From the NCBI GenBank assembly GCA_030452985.1, contig JAKDLG010000036.1, positions 1-34,884 on the forward strand: a stretch of 34,884 nt of DNA, given 5' to 3'. Positions 16,573 through 25,190 of this stretch are shown in pieces; positions within the stretch are counted from its first letter, which is position 1, and the number at the start of each line of letters is the position of its first letter. Position numbers and translations under genes: made by a program. The notes under the pieces are model-generated. The model saw only the letters and a program-made list of their open reading frames with translations, was not told the origin of the DNA and ran no database searches. Source of the DNA: Humibacillus sp. GTDB lineage: Bacteria > Actinomycetota > Actinomycetes > Actinomycetales > Dermatophilaceae.

Positions 16573-17073
16573 TCAGCCGAGCCTTCGGCGCACCAGCGCC
16601 CGGTCGGCGGCGAGGAACACCGGCAGGGCGACCAGGCCGACCACCATGGTCGTCGCGACGATGCCCAGCTGCCCGGCCGGTGCCGCGCTGCCCTCTGCCA
16701 GCGCGGCAGCGGCGAGCCGACCGGCCTGGACCACGACGGTGGCGACCAGCAGAGCGGCCAGGGGTCGCAACACCGAGCGTGACGACGGGCTCCGGAACGC
16801 ACCGGCAGCCGCTCCCCCGGTCATCATGACGAGAGCGGTGAGCCCGATCGGGCTGCCGACGGGCGGGATGAGCAGGGCCACCCAACCCGCCGCGAGCCCC
16901 ACGATCGCGCCGTGCAGCGGCCCCCGTAGAACGGCCGTCGACACGACGCCGATCAGCACGAGGTCGGGCATCGCATGACCCGGCACCCCGAGTCGCGGCA
17001 GCAGGGTGGCCGTCAGCAGCGCAGCGACGAGCAGGTAGGCCACCCGGGCCAGGCCCAGGGTCGTGGGTCTCAC
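16573..17073 (-). CDS. mreD: Rod shape-determining protein MreD
   Basis: MreD is an integral membrane part of the MreBCD complex. The 166-aa product has about five hydrophobic helices (for example YLLVAALLTATLLPRLGVPG, PDLVLIGVVSTAVLRG and the closing GLVALPVFLAADRAL). The GTG start at 17073 overlaps the mreC stop by 4 bp and the stop is one base before the mrdA ATG. Sequence conservation in MreD is low; the identity rests on the helix pattern and its place between mreC and mrdA. Confidence 0.92.
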   Translation of the reverse strand: MRPTTLGLARVAYLLVAALLTATLLPRLGVPGHAMPDLVLIGVVSTAVLRGPLHGAIVGLAAGWVALLIPPVGSPIGLTALVMMTGGAAAGAFRSPSSRSVLRPLAALLVATVVVQAGRLAAAALAEGSAAPAGQLGIVATTMVVGLVALPVFLAADRALVRRRLG

Positions 17074-18011
17074 CGCGCCCCCTTCGGGCCTACTGTGTTC
17101 GGGGCTGCCTTCCGGGGGGCGGGCTTCGGAGCCGCTGTTTTCGGTGCCGTTGTCGGTGCTGCGTTCGATGCTGTGTGGGGTGGCACTGGCGTCCGTGGCA
17201 GCGTGCGGGGCCGGGGCACGAGCACACCGACGACGTCGATCGTGTCGGGGTCGACGGCGGGTCGAACGGTGCCGGTGCGGGTCACGGTCCCCAGCGAACG
17301 GCTCGAGTCCTGTTCTGGGTCAAGGGCGGTCACCGTGCCGACGAGCAGTCCAGCGGCATACGGCGTGTCGTCGATGCTGCCGAGGGTGCGCACGAGGTCA
17401 CCCGCTGCGGGGCGGCCCGGGTGCACGAACGTCAGGGCGAGCGTGCCCCGGGGGCGGGCTACCGGGTCGGCTGCCGTGGGCGATCCGACCGTGGCCAGTT
17501 CTCCGGCGGCTCCGACTCGCACTCCGACAACGGCCCCGGCGGAGCCGAGCACCTGGACGTCGCAGGTGAACGGCGCCACGGCGACCACCCGCCCGACCAG
17601 CCCCTCGACCGCCACGACCGTGGAGTCGACGGCGATCCCGTCACGCGAACCGGCGTCAAGGGTGAGCCGGCGTCCGCCGACCGCGCTCAGACCGGTGGCG
17701 ACGACGCGCGCCACGATCAGGGGGTGCTTGGCCGCCACGTCGGCGTCGAGCAGGGGCTGCAGCCGGTTCAGCCCGGCCTGCTCCTCTGCCTGAGCCGCTG
17801 CGGCAGCACGCAGACGCACGTTCTCGGCTTCGAGTCGGGCGAGCTCGTCTCGAGGCGCCGCCGACAGCACACGCTGCACGGGGCCGACCACGGTCGCGGC
17901 GCCACGGCGCACGGCGGTGGCCACCGGTGACCCGGCGAGGTCGGCCACGAGAAGAGCCAGGGTCAGCGCCAGCAGGCCCCCGAGGAGACGCCGACCCACC
18001 CTCTGCTGCAT
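17070..18011 (-). CDS. mreC: Rod shape-determining protein MreC
   Basis: MreC spans the membrane and links MreB to the periplasmic transpeptidase. The 313-aa product has one N-terminal membrane helix (about residues 8-27), a coiled coil (about 55-80, DELARLEAENVRLRAAAAAQ), and the two beta-barrel subdomains (SRDGIAVDSTVVAVEGLVGRVV; GDLVRTLGSIDDTPYAAGLLVGTV). The last 45 residues are Pro/Ala/Thr/Lys-rich and probably unstructured. It follows mreB by only 6 bp and overlaps mreD by 4 bp. Confidence 0.95.
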   Translation of the reverse strand: MQQRVGRRLLGGLLALTLALLVADLAGSPVATAVRRGAATVVGPVQRVLSAAPRDELARLEAENVRLRAAAAAQAEEQAGLNRLQPLLDADVAAKHPLIVARVVATGLSAVGGRRLTLDAGSRDGIAVDSTVVAVEGLVGRVVAVAPFTCDVQVLGSAGAVVGVRVGAAGELATVGSPTAADPVARPRGTLALTFVHPGRPAAGDLVRTLGSIDDTPYAAGLLVGTVTALDPEQDSSRSLGTVTRTGTVRPAVDPDTIDVVGVLVPRPRTLPRTPVPPHTASNAAPTTAPKTAAPKPAPRKAAPNTVGPKGAR

Positions 18012-18017
18012 GAAGAC

Positions 18018-19043
18018 CTACCGGCGCTGGTCGCCGACGAGCACGCGTTCGAGGCTGCTGAACTCGTCGACGCAACGACCGGCGCCGCGTACCACGGAGC
18101 GGAGGGGGTCGTCGGCCACGTTCACCGGCACCCCCAGCTCGTGCCGCATCCGCTCGTCGAGGCCGCGCAGCAGCGCTCCACCACCGGTGAGCGTGATGCC
18201 GCGGTCGATGATGTCGCCGGAGAGCTCGGGCGGGCAGACGTCAAGGGTGGCCCGCACCATCTCGATGATCTGCAGCACCGGGGCCTCGATGGCGCGGCGC
18301 ACCTCGGCCGAGCCCACCTCGACGGTCTTCGGCAGGCCGGTCGTGAGGTCGCGGCCGCGCAGCCTCGTGGCCAGCTCGTGCCGCAGCGGGAAGACCGAAC
18401 CGACCGCGACCTTGACGTCTTCGGCGCTGCGTTCGCCGAGCAGCAGCGAGTACTCGCTCTTGATGTGGCTGATCAGGGCCTCGTCGATCTCGTCGCCGGC
18501 GATGCGCACCGACGTGGAGGTGACGATGCCGCCGAGGCTGATCACCGCCACGTCGGTGGTGCCGCCTCCGATGTCGACGACCATGCTGGCCGCCGTCTCG
18601 TAGACGGGCAGGCCGGAGCCGATCGCAGCCGCCATCGGCTCCTCGATCATGTACACCCGCCGCGCCCCGCACCGGGTGGCCGCATCCTCGAGGGCCCGAC
18701 GCTCGACCCCGGTCACCTCGCTCGGCACGCAGAGCACCATGCGGGGCCGGATGAGCCGGGTGCGGCGCACCTGGTCGATGAACCAGCGCAACATCCGCTC
18801 GGTCTCGTCGGCGTCGGAGACGACACCGTCGCGCAGGGGGCGGATCGCCCGGATGGTGCCGGGCGCCCGCCCGAGCATCTCCTTGGCCTGTGAACCGGCC
18901 GCGATGAGGCGGCCGGTACCGACCTCGACCGCGACGACCGACGGCTCCTCGAGCACCACGCCCCGCCCGCGCACGTGGATCGAGGTGTTGGCCGTGCCGA
19001 GGTCGATCGCGAGGTCGCGCCCCAGAGTCGGCCCAGTGGTCAT
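18018..19043 (-). CDS. mreB: Actin-like cell-shape protein MreB
   Basis: MreB forms ATP-dependent filaments under the membrane that guide wall synthesis. The 341-aa product has the actin-fold nucleotide motifs DLGTANT (residues 14-20, phosphate 1), DIGGGTTDVAVISLGG (phosphate 2) and LTGGGALLRGL (adenosine). The ATG at 19043 (MTTGPTLGRDLAIDLG) is chosen over an in-frame upstream start that adds a non-homologous stretch; no good ribosome-binding site is seen. It opens the mreBCD-mrdA operon. In Streptomyces and relatives ndk lies directly upstream; here 12 kb of other genes separate them. Confidence 0.96.
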   Translation of the reverse strand: MTTGPTLGRDLAIDLGTANTSIHVRGRGVVLEEPSVVAVEVGTGRLIAAGSQAKEMLGRAPGTIRAIRPLRDGVVSDADETERMLRWFIDQVRRTRLIRPRMVLCVPSEVTGVERRALEDAATRCGARRVYMIEEPMAAAIGSGLPVYETAASMVVDIGGGTTDVAVISLGGIVTSTSVRIAGDEIDEALISHIKSEYSLLLGERSAEDVKVAVGSVFPLRHELATRLRGRDLTTGLPKTVEVGSAEVRRAIEAPVLQIIEMVRATLDVCPPELSGDIIDRGITLTGGGALLRGLDERMRHELGVPVNVADDPLRSVVRGAGRCVDEFSSLERVLVGDQRR

Positions 19044-19161
19044 GGTCGGATTGTGTCGTGCCCGCCCGACCGGCCCGCGCCCATCCGGTGGGTGTCGCCG
19101 AAACGGTGACGCGTGGTGCCCGTGTGACGAATGAGCCGTGTTGAGAACGATGCCAGGTCGA

Positions 19162-19515
19162 TCACGAGGGTTGCGGCTTGAACCGGCGAACCTCATGCGG
19201 CCAGCCGCAGGCCTGCGCGATCTTGCCCGCCCACATCGTCGCGGCCGCGTCGTCGGCCACGTCGACCACGGCGAAGCCACCCAGAAACTCCTTGGTCTCG
19301 ACGTAGGGCCCGTCGGTGATCAGCACGGTGCCGCTGGTGGGGTCGGCGCTGTAGACCGGGCCGTCCTCCTCCTCGAGTCCCCCGGCGAACACGTACACGC
19401 CGGCCTCCTTCATCTCGGCCACGACCGCCATGGCCAGCGGTCCGCGTGGGCGGAACCACTCCTCGGGGTGGTCGCCCACCCACTGCTGGTGGAAGTACAG
19501 CAGGTACTCGGCCAT
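19162..19515 (-). CDS. YCII-related (YciI-like) domain protein
   Basis: The 117-aa protein has the YCII ferredoxin-like fold signature: an N-terminal strand MAEYLLYFHQQW, the His-Pro near residue 16, a helix-strand EAGVYVFAGGLE, and ITDGPYVETKEFLGGFAVVDV (about residues 66-86). AAGGAG lies 6 bases before the ATG. Proteins of this family are often encoded next to ECF sigma factors, but none is present here. Its biochemical role is not known. It lies alone between mreB and the CocE-type hydrolase gene. Confidence 0.88.
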   Translation of the reverse strand: MAEYLLYFHQQWVGDHPEEWFRPRGPLAMAVVAEMKEAGVYVFAGGLEEEDGPVYSADPTSGTVLITDGPYVETKEFLGGFAVVDVADDAAATMWAGKIAQACGWPHEVRRFKPQPS

Positions 19516-19671
19516 GACGGCTCCTTCTCGTCGAGCGGGCCCGGTGGTCCGCGGTTACTCACCCTACGAACGGCAACAGGCGAATACGACACGATGGTCT
19601 CGACACTGCGGCATCCGCTTCCGTCGACGACAAGAAGTTCGATCTGGCCAGCTCGATGGCCACCGCTGACG

Positions 19672-21363
19672 TCAGTGGGTGTGCGCTGCGGCGGGCACGA
19701 CGGGCACGACCAGACGGGACGGGTGGCTACCGCTCCAGTGCAGGATGCCGCGACCACGGCCACTTCGCTCGTAGCGTGTCGGGAAGTGGCCGAACAGGGG
19801 GTTGCCGGGCTCGAGGTAGCGCCCGGCCACCAGGAGCCGAAGCTCATCGCCTGCGCGAAAGAGCGTGGAAGATCCCGTGAGGGCAACCTCGAGAGGCACG
19901 ACCTCGCCGGCAGCGATCGGCGACACCGTGCGGAAGGTGTGCTCGGGTTGGTGCGGCGTGGAGAGATCCACATCGAGCTCCCGCAGGGCCATCCTCAGCC
20001 GGCCGGACGCGACGCGGTCACGCCCGTACCCGTACGAGCCTTCGAAGCCGATGACGCGACCACCTCCCCTCTTCTCGACTCCGACGAAGATGTTGGCGTC
20101 GTCGGCCCCCTCCAGCGACATCCAGACCTTCAGCACCATGGGCCCGGTGAGCTCGACGTCCTCTCCAACGCTCCAGGTGAACGCCGCCGCGTTGCGCCGC
20201 AGATCGAAGCCGATACTGCCCGGGTCGCCAACCCCCCTGCTCAACGTGCCTCCGGGGCCGAGGTGAAGGTCGGTCCAGACGGTGCGCGCGAGCGGCCACT
20301 CCTGCTCATCACGCACCTCGACGATCGCCCTCGCGCTCTCGCGGACCTCGAGTCGCAGCGGCGACGGTTTGGGCACGTCGTGCCCCAACAGGTAGCGGTC
20401 GAAGAACTGCAGCTGTGCGGAGCGAGCGGCTTCGCTGTAGAACGTCGCCCACTTGGATCCTCGATGGGCGTAGGCGAACCGGTCGGCTGAGCCGACCCGC
20501 TGGAACGCCCGCATCGATCCCGAGCTGTGCACGTTGTCGTCCGAGAAGCTCGTGCACACCAGCATCGGCACCGTGATCTCACCGAGGTCGGGGGTGATGG
20601 CGTCCCACCACGCATCGCGCAGCGGATGTGCCTTGCGCTCCTTGCCCAGATCGACCGTCAGACGGGCCACGCGCTTGGACATCGCGAGCCAGATCTTCGT
20701 GAAGCCCGCCTCGACGACACCGCCCGGGGTCATGAAGTCGCGGTAGGCATCCGTGAAGCCTTCCCACGGGCAGATCGCCTGCAGGCTGGGCGGATGCAGG
20801 GCGGCGGCCTTGTACTGAGCCATGGCCAGGTATGAGACGCCGAGCATCCCGACCCTCCCTGTCGACCAGGGCTGGGCGCCGGCCCACTCGATCAGCTCGA
20901 CGATGTCAGCGGCCTCCGCGTCGCTGAACAGCGAGCCGACCCCGTCGGAGGTGCCCGCCCCCCGAACATCGGCATTGACCACCGCGTAGCCCTGCGAGAC
21001 CCACCACACGGGGTCGGGGGCCTCCCAGCCGGTCTCGCTCGAGAACCTCACCGGTTCGGACTGGTTCATGATGCGGTACTGCAGGTTCAGCGACCACCCG
21101 CGACGAGTGCGGTGCGGGTGGTTGTCCTTGCCGTAGGGGTGCGCCGACAGGATGACGGGCACCGGATCATCACCGGGAGGCCGATAGAGGTTGACCCTCA
21201 GAGTCACTCCGTCCGTCATCGGTATGGCGACATCACGGTCCACCCGCAGATCGACGGGCGCCGGCAGCACCGTGACCGGCGGCCGCAGGAACGCGCCGAG
21301 ACGCGCGCGCGCATACGCCACCCGACCGGGGCGCCGCCACGGAACGTCCAATGAAGAAATCAT
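19672..21363 (-). CDS. CocE/NonD-family alpha/beta hydrolase (S15-like)
   Basis: The 563-aa hydrolase resembles the X-Pro dipeptidyl-peptidase S15/CocE group, which cleaves esters or amides. The N-terminal catalytic domain shows VLRVNLYRPPG-like (here LRVNLYRPPGDDPVPVILS), NADVRGAGTSDG (oxyanion region), the nucleophile S177 in GVSYLAM and a candidate acid near SFSDDNV. The C-terminal jelly-roll domain (about 335-560) contains GPMVLKVWMSLEGADDANIF and GDELRLLVAGR. The usual GPWxHG catalytic-His motif is replaced by HRGSKWATFY, which I recall in one CocE subgroup. The ATG at 21363 has GGAGG 7 bases upstream; the upstream ATG at 21402 does not. No signal peptide is seen. Confidence 0.9.
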   Translation of the reverse strand: MISSLDVPWRRPGRVAYARARLGAFLRPPVTVLPAPVDLRVDRDVAIPMTDGVTLRVNLYRPPGDDPVPVILSAHPYGKDNHPHRTRRGWSLNLQYRIMNQSEPVRFSSETGWEAPDPVWWVSQGYAVVNADVRGAGTSDGVGSLFSDAEAADIVELIEWAGAQPWSTGRVGMLGVSYLAMAQYKAAALHPPSLQAICPWEGFTDAYRDFMTPGGVVEAGFTKIWLAMSKRVARLTVDLGKERKAHPLRDAWWDAITPDLGEITVPMLVCTSFSDDNVHSSGSMRAFQRVGSADRFAYAHRGSKWATFYSEAARSAQLQFFDRYLLGHDVPKPSPLRLEVRESARAIVEVRDEQEWPLARTVWTDLHLGPGGTLSRGVGDPGSIGFDLRRNAAAFTWSVGEDVELTGPMVLKVWMSLEGADDANIFVGVEKRGGGRVIGFEGSYGYGRDRVASGRLRMALRELDVDLSTPHQPEHTFRTVSPIAAGEVVPLEVALTGSSTLFRAGDELRLLVAGRYLEPGNPLFGHFPTRYERSGRGRGILHWSGSHPSRLVVPVVPAAAHTH

Positions 21364-21555
21364 GACCGCGCCTCCGTGCTGGTTTGGAGCGTGAGCCCCC
21401 ACATCGTGCCAGGGTCCCTGTGCCGCGTCCGGTACGGACGGCGGCGGTGGTCTCGAAGTCGACCGGTGCCATCATCGCAGTCGAACTACGACGAAGCCTG
21501 ATGTTGTAGAGAACCCAAGCATCACCGGGCCGCAAACCATCAGGCTCCGCTGGGC

Positions 21556-22179
21556 TCAGGCGCCTTTGGTGGCCGTGCACAGAAACACGCCGAACTCCCG
21601 GTCGCCCTTGAGGATGGTCGTGGCATCGACGAAGCTGACTTCGGCGAACCCGGCGTGAGCCAGCTGCTCGGCAAGGCGTTGCCGGTCGAATCCGTGGTGT
21701 CCGTCGAAGTCATCCTTCTCGGCGTGGAAGGCGCCGTCGGGATCCTCGTCAAGGTCCGCGATGGCCAGCCGACCACCGGCGACCAGCAACCGCGCCACAG
21801 ACCGCAGCAGCCCGTCCACGTCCGCAACGTGGTGCAACGCCATAGAGCTCCACGCCACGTCATAGGCGCCATCGAGCGAGTCGGTCGTGAGGTCGGCCTG
21901 AACGGCGTGCAGTCGGTCACCGAGATCGGCCGCCTCGATCCGCTCCTCCGCTACCTGCACCATTCCGGCGGAGGGGTCGGTCACCACGACGGAGCCGAAC
22001 CGGCCAGAGAGCAGGATGCTCAGACGACCGGTGCCACCGCCGATGTCGAGGGCGCTCATGGCAGGGCTGAGGGTCACCGCCTGCTCGATGGCCCGGGCCA
22101 CCGCGACCTGCCGCTCCTCGTGGCCGGGGGCGTCGTCCCACGTCGCTGCTTCGTCGTCGAAGCGCTGCTGTTCGGGCAT
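21556..22179 (-). CDS. Class I SAM-dependent methyltransferase
   Basis: The 207-aa product has the Rossmann-like SAM fold: motif I ALDIGGGTGRLS (about residues 43-54), the acidic strand end VVVTDPS, AVQADL, and AWSSMALHHVADVDGLLRS followed by LLVAGGRLAIADLDED. The pattern is that of the UbiE/MenG-like Methyltransf_11/25 group. The substrate cannot be told. The ATG at 22179 (MPEQQRFDDEAATWDD) gives the family-like N-terminus. It is divergent from the response regulator at 22419 and 192 bp upstream of the hydrolase gene on the same strand. Confidence 0.9.
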   Translation of the reverse strand: MPEQQRFDDEAATWDDAPGHEERQVAVARAIEQAVTLSPAMSALDIGGGTGRLSILLSGRFGSVVVTDPSAGMVQVAEERIEAADLGDRLHAVQADLTTDSLDGAYDVAWSSMALHHVADVDGLLRSVARLLVAGGRLAIADLDEDPDGAFHAEKDDFDGHHGFDRQRLAEQLAHAGFAEVSFVDATTILKGDREFGVFLCTATKGA

Positions 22180-22418
22180 GTGATCGACCCTACGTCCGGC
22201 GTTACCAGCCGAGACCCGTCCGCCCCGTGGTCGGGTTGACCCAAGGCAGTACCTGGACACGGGCGCTCGCGGTGGACGACGCAGCCTCTGGCCATCCGGA
22301 TCTGGAGCTGCCGCGTGCGTCGAGGTTCGCCGGCTGATGCGTCGTTGTGGTCTGTCGGATCACGTCGGATACTGAGGCAGTAACTGCGCACGCGGATAGG
22401 CCGGCGGGGGTGTGGGGT

Positions 22419-23087
22419 GTGGACGAGATCCGGATTTTCCTGGTCGATGATCACCGGCTCGTGCGCGCTGGGCTCGCCGCCTACCTGGGCGGTGAGCCGG
22501 GCATGCGGGTGGTCGGTCAGGCCCCCGACGGGATCGCGGCGTTGGCCGAGGTCGCCGTTCTCGATCGATGCGGTGAGCGGCCGGACGTGATCTTGATGGA
22601 CCTGATGATGCCTCGGCTGGACGGGATCGCGACGACCCGCGAGGTGAAGCTGCGGTGGCCGGACGTCGAGATCGTCGCGGTGACCAGCTTCGTGGAGGAG
22701 GAGAAGATCCGGGGTGCCCTCGAGGCTGGAGCAGCCGGATACCTGCTCAAGGACGCCGACGCGCCGGAGGTTGCCGCCGCCATCAGGTCGGCGGTTGCTG
22801 GTGAGGTGCACCTCGACCCAGCGGTTGCCCGCGCCCTCACTGCGTCTCTGCGGGCACCGAAGCACGAGCACGCAACGCTGACCCCGCGGGAACGCGAGGT
22901 CATTGTCGCGGTCGCCTCTGGCGCGACGAATCGTCAGATTGCTCGCAACCTCGGCGTGGGCGAACGCGCGGCCCGGACCCACGTCTCCAACATTCTGGCC
23001 AAGCTCGGGCTGACCAGCCGCACCCAGGCTGCCATGTGGGCGGTGCGCGAAGGACTGGTCGACAACGCCGGTGAACACCAGCCATGA
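22419..23087 (+). CDS. NarL/LuxR-family response regulator (system 1)
   Basis: The 222-aa regulator has a receiver domain (residues 1-120: acidic pair DD in FLVDDHR, phosphoacceptor D61 in LMDLMMP, conserved T in VAVTSF, K in LLKDAD) and a C-terminal LuxR helix-turn-helix (LTPREREVIVAVASGATNRQIARNL... HVSNILAKLGL). The GTG at 22419 (VDEIRIFLVDDH) is chosen as the receiver begins there and a GGCGGGGG stretch lies upstream; GTG 22410 is also possible. It overlaps the histidine kinase gene by 4 bp and is presumably its partner. A small palindrome TACTG-AGG-CAGTA lies at 22370-22382 in the upstream spacer. Confidence 0.93.
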   Translation: MDEIRIFLVDDHRLVRAGLAAYLGGEPGMRVVGQAPDGIAALAEVAVLDRCGERPDVILMDLMMPRLDGIATTREVKLRWPDVEIVAVTSFVEEEKIRGALEAGAAGYLLKDADAPEVAAAIRSAVAGEVHLDPAVARALTASLRAPKHEHATLTPREREVIVAVASGATNRQIARNLGVGERAARTHVSNILAKLGLTSRTQAAMWAVREGLVDNAGEHQP

Positions 23088-24751
23088 AAGACGGTCGATC
23101 CCCGCTGGCCGGTGGCCCGCCGGCCACTGCGCCCCCACCCGACGAGCGTGACCCGCTGCGCAGCACCTCGATGCCTACCGAACCGTTGGTCGACGACCTG
23201 GCGCCGAGCGACTCGCCGCTGGACACCCAGCTGCTTGACATCTTCTTCGACCGGACGCCGATGGGTATCGCCGTCTTCGACACTGACCTGCGTCTGCGCC
23301 GCTGCAACAAGACGTGGGCAGCATTCTTCGAGCACTATCTGGGGGTGCCGGCGGACTACGCCGTGCCGGGTCGGCACCTGAAAGAGCTGATCCCGGGGAA
23401 CGCGGACGCCGTGCGGCACATGGTCGAGATCGCCCGGGGCGGCCAGGTGATCCGTCAGGCGGCGCAACGGATCACGATTCCGGGAAGCGATACCTACTGG
23501 GACGTGGTGTTCGCCCCACTGTTCGGTGACGGCCGCGTCGTCGGGATGGTCGACATCGTCACCGACGCCACTGACCGGGTGCGGTCCTTCCAACGCCTGG
23601 AAGCACGGATCGCGATGTTCTCACGGGTCGCAGCCGGGATGAGTGTGGACCAGCCGTTGTCAGCGACGTTGTCCCAGGTGGTCAATGCGGTCCACCAGAC
23701 CACAGCCGCCCTCGCCTGCAGCATCGTGTGCTGGGACGAGGACGGACGCGAACCTGCTACCGCTTGGGCCGACACGGTCCTCGGTGACGGCTTCGCGGCA
23801 GCGATCGAAGAGGTGTGGAAGATCCGTGGCATGCGACCGGTGAGGGTCGAGGAGTACGACGGAGCCGTTCGACGCGGGTTCCGCGAGGCAGCCCTCGCCG
23901 ATCCCTCCCTGGCACCGGTGCACCCGTACCTGACCGAAGCCAGGCCCTGGCAGGACGTCGCGCTGCTGCCGCTCGTCGTGTCCGGGGTGGTGGTCGGCGA
24001 GGTCGCCGTCTACCTTGCACCCGGTCAGCACCTCGACGACGACGATCGGGGCTACCTCGTCGCGCTGGCCGATCAGGCCGCCGTGGCGGTCCGCAACAGC
24101 ACGCTGTTCCGGGCGGCCGAGCGGAACGCCGCTCTGGAAGAGCGGCACCGGTTGTCTCGGGAACTGCACGACTCGGTGAGCCAAGCGTTGTTCTCCATGA
24201 CCCTGCACGCCCGGACCGCACAGCGCCATCTCAAGTCCGAGGGCCTGCCTGACGACCACCCCGTCGCGATCGAGGTCGAGCAGCTGCACGGCCTGACTCA
24301 GGCAGCCTTGGCAGAGATGCGCGCGCTGGTCTTCGAGCTCCGTCCGGGCGCGTTGGAAGCCGAAGGGCTCGCTGCGGCCCTGACCAAGCAGGCCGCCGCC
24401 ATTACCGCCCGCGAGGGGCTCCTCATCGACGTGCACGCCCCAGACTCCCGGCTCGGGCTCGATCCGGCGGTCGAGGAGCACCTGTACCGAATCGCGTTGG
24501 AGGCACTACACAACATCGTCAAACACGCTGGCGCCACCCCAGTTCATGTCGACCTCGAGTACACCGACGCCAGGTTGGTGCTTCGGGTGCGCGACGACGG
24601 AGCCGGTTTCAATCCAACGCTGGACCGGCCCGGCCATCTCGGCCTGACGACGATGCGCGAGCGAGCCGACGCGATCGGCGCAACCTTCGATCTCACATCC
24701 GCACCCGGCCGCGGATGCGAGATCACCGTCGCGGTGCCGCTCACCGCCTGA
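23084..24751 (+). CDS. Soluble PAS-GAF sensor histidine kinase, NarL-partner type (system 1)
   Basis: The 555-aa kinase has no membrane helices. Domains in order: a PAS domain (about 48-165, IFFDRTPMGIAVFDTDLRLRRCN), a GAF domain (about 175-345), the HisKA_3 dimerisation helix with phosphoacceptor H362 in LSRELHDSVSQ, and a HATPase domain (N box EALHNIVKHAG, G1 DDGAGFNP, then LGLTTMRERA). It is therefore a cytoplasmic sensor of an internal or diffusible signal. No heme- or FeS-ligating Cys cluster is obvious. It is translationally coupled to the response regulator upstream. Confidence 0.93.
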   Translation: MKDGRSPLAGGPPATAPPPDERDPLRSTSMPTEPLVDDLAPSDSPLDTQLLDIFFDRTPMGIAVFDTDLRLRRCNKTWAAFFEHYLGVPADYAVPGRHLKELIPGNADAVRHMVEIARGGQVIRQAAQRITIPGSDTYWDVVFAPLFGDGRVVGMVDIVTDATDRVRSFQRLEARIAMFSRVAAGMSVDQPLSATLSQVVNAVHQTTAALACSIVCWDEDGREPATAWADTVLGDGFAAAIEEVWKIRGMRPVRVEEYDGAVRRGFREAALADPSLAPVHPYLTEARPWQDVALLPLVVSGVVVGEVAVYLAPGQHLDDDDRGYLVALADQAAVAVRNSTLFRAAERNAALEERHRLSRELHDSVSQALFSMTLHARTAQRHLKSEGLPDDHPVAIEVEQLHGLTQAALAEMRALVFELRPGALEAEGLAAALTKQAAAITAREGLLIDVHAPDSRLGLDPAVEEHLYRIALEALHNIVKHAGATPVHVDLEYTDARLVLRVRDDGAGFNPTLDRPGHLGLTTMRERADAIGATFDLTSAPGRGCEITVAVPLTA

Positions 24752-24844
24752 GCGTCTACGTCATTGGGCCGACGCCCCCACCGGCCGAAGCGCCGACCCC
24801 GGCCCGGCGATCGAGCCGACGCGAGCGACCCAGCGCCGGCGCGA

Positions 24845-24882
24845 CGCTTCTCTGGTGCACCAACCGGTGCACCGGAGAAGCG
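24845..24882 (+). promoter_or_regulatory. Strong hairpin / double palindrome before the 56-aa gene
   Basis: A 17-bp inverted repeat with one T-G wobble (24845-24861 with 24866-24882) has an AACC loop. Inside it, the self-palindrome GGTGCACC occurs twice (24854-24861 and 24866-24873). It ends directly before the AAGGA ribosome-binding site of the small gene at 24896. It could terminate the upstream kinase transcript, act as an operator, or control translation of the small gene. Confidence 0.7.
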
Positions 24883-24895
24883 AAGGACACCACTC

Positions 24896-25066
24896 ATGCA
24901 CCCCTACCACGCGCAGCATCTGGCCCAGGCCCGGATCGACCAGCTGCTGCTGCACCGCCAGGCCCGCCTACCACGTGGCGAACGTGGGACACCACGTAGA
25001 CGCCAGAGGCTGCAGCTCCTCCTCACGCGGTTCGCCAAGCCCACACCCGCAGAATCGCTCCGATAG
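24896..25066 (+). CDS. Small basic MHPY-type protein (56 aa)
   Basis: The ORF begins MHPYHAQHLAQARIDQLL and continues as a very basic, helix-forming chain (many Arg, Leu and Gln), ending TRFAKPTPAESLR. AAGGA stands 8 bases before the ATG at 24896. Short actinobacterial proteins beginning with MHPY followed by an amphipathic helix are common and have no known function; this one fits that pattern. A longer in-frame start at 24764 exists but would cover the hairpin and has no family-like sequence. It lies between the system 1 kinase and the CPBP-GNAT gene, same strand, 124 bp before the latter. No membrane helix or signal peptide. Confidence 0.75.
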   Translation: MHPYHAQHLAQARIDQLLLHRQARLPRGERGTPRRRQRLQLLLTRFAKPTPAESLR

Positions 25067-25190
25067 CCGCACCACGACGTTCCGGCGACCCCTGAGGCGC
25101 GGACTCTCCTGAGCGTGGCCGACTCCCATCGGCCGGTTACTGCGGTCAGCCCCGTCTCTTCCCTGCAAACCCGTCTGAGGGAGCACAGCC

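Noticed and set aside
14712..16829. 705-codon plus-strand open frame opposite mrdA
   Set aside because: No recognisable motif; mrdA on the other strand has all transpeptidase motifs in order.
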